DNA of 64,000 bases from the NCBI RefSeq assembly GCF_042686195.1, contig NZ_JBHUOQ010000003.1, forward strand, positions 1-64,000, in the 5' to 3' direction. This DNA is from Corticicoccus populi (GTDB lineage Bacteria > Bacillota > Bacilli > Staphylococcales > Salinicoccaceae). A program made the position numbers and the translations under genes. Shown in pieces: positions 60,961-64,000 of the stretch (position 1 is the stretch's first letter; each line of letters starts with the position of its first letter). Under the pieces are notes generated by a model. It did no database searches and had not been told where the DNA came from. It saw only the letters and a list, made by a program, of their open reading frames with translations.

Positions 60961-62127
60961 TTATTTATTAAAGTTTAATGCAAGCTTCAGAAAAGATTCA
61001 ACGCCTGCTTTCATGCCTTCTTCATCAATGTCGAACAATGGATGATGGTGCGGATAGTCAGCACCTGTTTCTTTATTTTGAGTTCCAATGTTATAAAATG
61101 CACCAGGCTTTTCCTGGAGGAAGTATGCAAAGTCTTCCCCTCCCATGGAAGGTTCCACTTCATTAAGTTCCTTAACATACTGGTTGTCCTGCTGACATTT
61201 TAGAATGCGTTTCATTTCATTTGAATCATTCAGTACAGGCGGATAACCGTCCTGATAATCGAGTGTACACGTCACATTAAAACTGGACTCGATTCCTTTT
61301 AATATCCCGTTTAGACGACTGACCACAATATCTTTTACACCTTTTTCAAATGTTCTGACGGTGCCGCTGATTTCGGCTGAGTCCGGAATGACATTAAATG
61401 CAACGCCTGCATTAAACATTCCAGCAGTCACAACTGCTGATTTCAACGGATCGATTGAACGGGAAGTAATCGTCTGGAGCTGTTGAATCAGTGATGCCGA
61501 TGCAACGACCGGATCAATTGATTCATGGGGTGCAGCACCATGACCGCCGGAACCCTGTACTTTAATAGTAAATGAGTCTGCACCTGCATGCTTATAGCCA
61601 TAGCTGTAAGACAGCATACCGACCGGATATGCACTGGAAACGTGAATACCGTATACATAATCTACACCGTCAAGGGCACCCGCTTCAACCATACTTTTGG
61701 CACCGCCCGGAATCTTCTCTTCCGCATGCTGATGAAGGAACACAACATTGACGGGCAGTTCATCCTTGTGTTCTGCCATTATACGGGCTGTCGTAATCAG
61801 CATTGCTGTATGGGCATCGTGGCCGCATGCATGCATCACACCCGGAGTTTTTGATTTATAAGGGACATCTTTACCGTCCTCGAGAGGCAGTGCATCAAAA
61901 TCTGCACGGAGTGCGATTGTCGGATAATCATCATTAACCTGGAGTCTGGCAGTAAGGCCATTGCCGCCGACATCACGTTTAATATCAAACCCGAGATCTT
62001 TAATTTGCTTATATATATATTCTTTAGTGTTATTTTCATGGAATGAAAGTTCCGGATGCTGGTGCATATATCTTCTGATATCAATCATTTCACTGTAGCG
62101 TGATTCGATTTCCTGTGAAATATTCAT
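60961..62127 (-). CDS. M20-family amidohydrolase (N-acyl-amino acid hydrolase-like), copy 1
   Basis: A 388-residue M20D metallopeptidase-like hydrolase that would remove an acyl group from an N-acyl amino acid or peptide. Metal-site signatures: GVMHACGHDAHTAM, FLHQHAEEKIPGG, PSMGGEDFAYFL and DYPHHHPLFDIDE. The GSGGHGAAPHESIDPV loop marks the dimerisation domain. No signal peptide, so cytosolic. It abuts copy 2 (stop TAG then ATG), in the position of the single hipO-like gene I know downstream of tuf in Staphylococcus. Exact substrate is unknown. Confidence 0.9.
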   Translation of the reverse strand: MNISQEIESRYSEMIDIRRYMHQHPELSFHENNTKEYIYKQIKDLGFDIKRDVGGNGLTARLQVNDDYPTIALRADFDALPLEDGKDVPYKSKTPGVMHACGHDAHTAMLITTARIMAEHKDELPVNVVFLHQHAEEKIPGGAKSMVEAGALDGVDYVYGIHVSSAYPVGMLSYSYGYKHAGADSFTIKVQGSGGHGAAPHESIDPVVASASLIQQLQTITSRSIDPLKSAVVTAGMFNAGVAFNVIPDSAEISGTVRTFEKGVKDIVVSRLNGILKGIESSFNVTCTLDYQDGYPPVLNDSNEMKRILKCQQDNQYVKELNEVEPSMGGEDFAYFLQEKPGAFYNIGTQNKETGADYPHHHPLFDIDEEGMKAGVESFLKLALNFNK

Positions 62128-63321
62128 CTATTCTTCCTCCCTGGAGTCAAAAAATTTACTGACTGATAAAAGCATTACGGATAATGCGTTAATCAGACCT
62201 TTTTCATCAATATCAAACATTGAATGATGGTGTGGATAGTCCGCTTTAAAACTTGAATTTCTAACCCCTGTATAATAAAAGGTGCCCGGTACACGCTGCA
62301 GATAATAGGAGAAATCTTCACCGCCGAGATCTGCCTCGAGGGATTTAATGGACCTTACTGAAGATATATTTTCAGCAGCATCAACGACAATATTTGTCTT
62401 CTCTTCATCATTTACGACAGGCGGATATCCTTTCATATAATCGAGGTCATATGAGATACCTGTGATAGTGACGAGGCCTTCCAGACATTTTTTAAGTTCG
62501 CGGATCATGACAGCCTGCGTCTCATGGTTAAATGTACGGATGGTACCTCCGACAGTGACTGTATCGGGAATAACGTTGTGCTGATGTCCGCCGTTAAACA
62601 TTGTAATTGAAAGAACAACAGGCTCCATTGGTTTTGATTTTCTTGTGACAGTATACTGCAGCTGGTTACAGAACGAGACAGCTGCTGCAATCGGGTCAAT
62701 GGTCACATCGGGTTTAGATGCATGTCCGCCGCGCCCTTTAATGGTGACGGTGAAATCATCAGGCATACCTGTCGATGTCCCGACTTTATAACCGATGGTG
62801 CCGATATCCAGATTGGTTGAGACATGCTGGCCGAATATAGCATCGACATTATCCAGGCAGCCGTCTTTAATCATTTGAATGGCACCACCGGGATCGACTT
62901 CTTCGGCGTGCTGGAAAATGAAAACAACATTTCCTTTAAGCTGATCTCTATTTTCACTCAGGATTTTTGCTGCAGTTAATACGACAGCAGTATGCGCATC
63001 ATGTCCGCATGCATGCATCACACCAGGTACTGTAGAGCGGTAAGGGACATCTTTTTGATCATGAATCGGCAAAGCATCGAAATCTGCCCGAAGTGCGACA
63101 GAAGGGAGCGATTCATCTATAATCAGGCGCCCGACAACACCTCTGCCCCCCACACCTTCTTCAACTGAATCAATACCGATATCCCGTAAATATTCTGCAA
63201 TATATGCGGGTGTCTGAACTTCCTGAAATGAAAGTTCCGGATGCATATGAAAGTGACGGCGCAGACGCACCATCTCATTAAAATGTTTTTCTGTTTCTTT
63301 TTCTATGAAGTTTGTTTCCAT
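62128..63321 (-). CDS. M20-family amidohydrolase (N-acyl-amino acid hydrolase-like), copy 2
   Basis: A 397-residue paralogue of the neighbouring enzymes with the same metal motifs: GVMHACGHDAHTAV, FQHAEEVDPGG, DLGGEDFSYYLQ and DYPHHHSMFDIDE, and dimerisation loop GRGGHASKPDVTIDPI. The proteins differ widely outside the motifs, so the duplication is not recent. Its ATG overlaps the end of copy 3 by 19 bases, indicating one transcript. Confidence 0.9.
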   Translation of the reverse strand: METNFIEKETEKHFNEMVRLRRHFHMHPELSFQEVQTPAYIAEYLRDIGIDSVEEGVGGRGVVGRLIIDESLPSVALRADFDALPIHDQKDVPYRSTVPGVMHACGHDAHTAVVLTAAKILSENRDQLKGNVVFIFQHAEEVDPGGAIQMIKDGCLDNVDAIFGQHVSTNLDIGTIGYKVGTSTGMPDDFTVTIKGRGGHASKPDVTIDPIAAAVSFCNQLQYTVTRKSKPMEPVVLSITMFNGGHQHNVIPDTVTVGGTIRTFNHETQAVMIRELKKCLEGLVTITGISYDLDYMKGYPPVVNDEEKTNIVVDAAENISSVRSIKSLEADLGGEDFSYYLQRVPGTFYYTGVRNSSFKADYPHHHSMFDIDEKGLINALSVMLLSVSKFFDSREEE

Positions 63322-64000
63322 TTAATCACCTGTTCGATTTCAAGTATTTTCATGAACATTGACAAGGCAGATGTCATCGCATCTTCATCCAGATCAAATT
63401 TAGGATGGTGATGCACAACTGTTGACTGCTTATCCGGATTGCCCGAGCCTGTTAAGAAAAATGCCCCGGGCTTTTCATTAATATAATAAGAAAAATCTTC
63501 ACCAATCATCAACGGACGTGTATCTTCATAATGAAGGCCGAGGGATTTTGCGGCTTCTTCAATCACTGAAGCTTCATCTTCATGATTAATGACTGCCGGG
63601 TAGCCGAAGTTATAATATAAATCCGATGTGGCACCGCGTTTTTCACATGTCAGTTTTACTTCACGTTCGAAAATATCACGGATTTCTTCTTTAATTTCCT
63701 GTTTGAAGGTCCGTACTGTACCGACAAGCTCTGCCTTATCAGGAATGACATTGAAGGCTGTGCCGGCTTTTACCTGGCCGAAAGTTACTACTGCATTTTC
63801 AAGCGGGCCGACCTGTCTCGACACAACGGTCTGAAGGTTGGTAATGATTTCGCTCGCAATGACGACCGGATCTACAGAGTTATGCGGATGTGCAGCGTGG
63901 CCGCCGACACCATTAATGGTAATTACAAACATATCCGGGCTTGCGATAATCGGACCTGCTTTGGCGTGTATTTCATGGGTATTATACTGGCTCCAGTAAT
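63303..64000 (-). CDS. M20-family amidohydrolase, copy 3 (5' end beyond the window)
   Basis: Only the C-terminal 232 residues are in the window; the frame stays open to base 64000 and begins within the catalytic domain (WSQYNTHEIHAKAGPIIASP). The dimerisation loop GVGGHAAHPHNSVDPV, the metal motif MIGEDFSYYI and VHHHPKFDLDED are present. The CGHD motif lies outside. Internal methionine at 63932 is not the start. It is the first of three tandem paralogues. Confidence 0.88.
   Translation of the reverse strand, partial: YWSQYNTHEIHAKAGPIIASPDMFVITINGVGGHAAHPHNSVDPVVIASEIITNLQTVVSRQVGPLENAVVTFGQVKAGTAFNVIPDKAELVGTVRTFKQEIKEEIRDIFEREVKLTCEKRGATSDLYYNFGYPAVINHEDEASVIEEAAKSLGLHYEDTRPLMIGEDFSYYINEKPGAFFLTGSGNPDKQSTVVHHHPKFDLDEDAMTSALSMFMKILEIEQVIKWKQTS

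Overview
The window looks like a chromosomal stretch from a low-GC Gram-positive coccus of the Staphylococcaceae. The backbone order (tRNA cluster, pdxR/pdxST, nupC, ctsR-mcsA-mcsB-clpC, radA, yacL, gltX-cysE-cysS-mrnC-rlmB-rae1-sigH-rpmG-secE-nusG, rplKA-rplJL, rpoBC, rpsLG-fusA-tuf, M20 amidohydrolase) is the one I know from Staphylococcus. It is interrupted by blocks I do not expect there, and it carries ispD-ispF. A relative such as Jeotgalicoccus, Salinicoccus or Macrococcus is therefore more likely than Staphylococcus aureus. The genus is an inference; no rRNA is present.

Layout. 1-734: seven complete tRNA genes and the 3' end of an eighth. 887-5099: a CitMHS-type carboxylate transporter, then PdxR divergent from the PLP synthase genes pdxST. 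5136-10720: an accessory block with a three-gene phospholipid operon (CDP-alcohol phosphotransferase, CDP-diglyceride synthase, acyltransferase), unknown membrane proteins, a guanidine-I riboswitch with its two SMR exporter genes, and an esterase-like protein lacking the usual nucleophilic serine. 10809-17662: a nine-gene his operon, divergent from a TrpR-like regulator. 18129-24603: a lipoprotein, NupC, and the CtsR-controlled McsAB-ClpC operon.

24656-32746 is the most interesting locus. A SorC-type regulator and acetoin-dehydrogenase-like E2/E1 genes face a glucitol-family PTS operon ending in a homoserine-dehydrogenase-like oxidoreductase with a SAF domain (the family I associate with DXR-like DRL). 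Two related palindromes sit just downstream of the two divergent promoters. I propose a branched-polyol catabolic pathway: uptake and phosphorylation of 2-C-methyl-D-erythritol (or a similar polyol), oxidation and rearrangement to an acyloin phosphate such as 1-deoxyxylulose 5-phosphate, then thiamine-dependent cleavage to acetyl-CoA and glyceraldehyde 3-phosphate. This is a hypothesis.

32788-34846 holds trpG and trpE. 35011-60911 is housekeeping: DNA repair, isoprenoid synthesis, aminoacylation and cysteine synthesis (with a Cys T-box), RNA processing, transcription, and ribosomal proteins with L1- and L10-type mRNA leaders. The window ends in three tandem M20 amidohydrolase genes, the last cut by the window edge. 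I found no insertion sequence, prophage, CRISPR array or replication origin.
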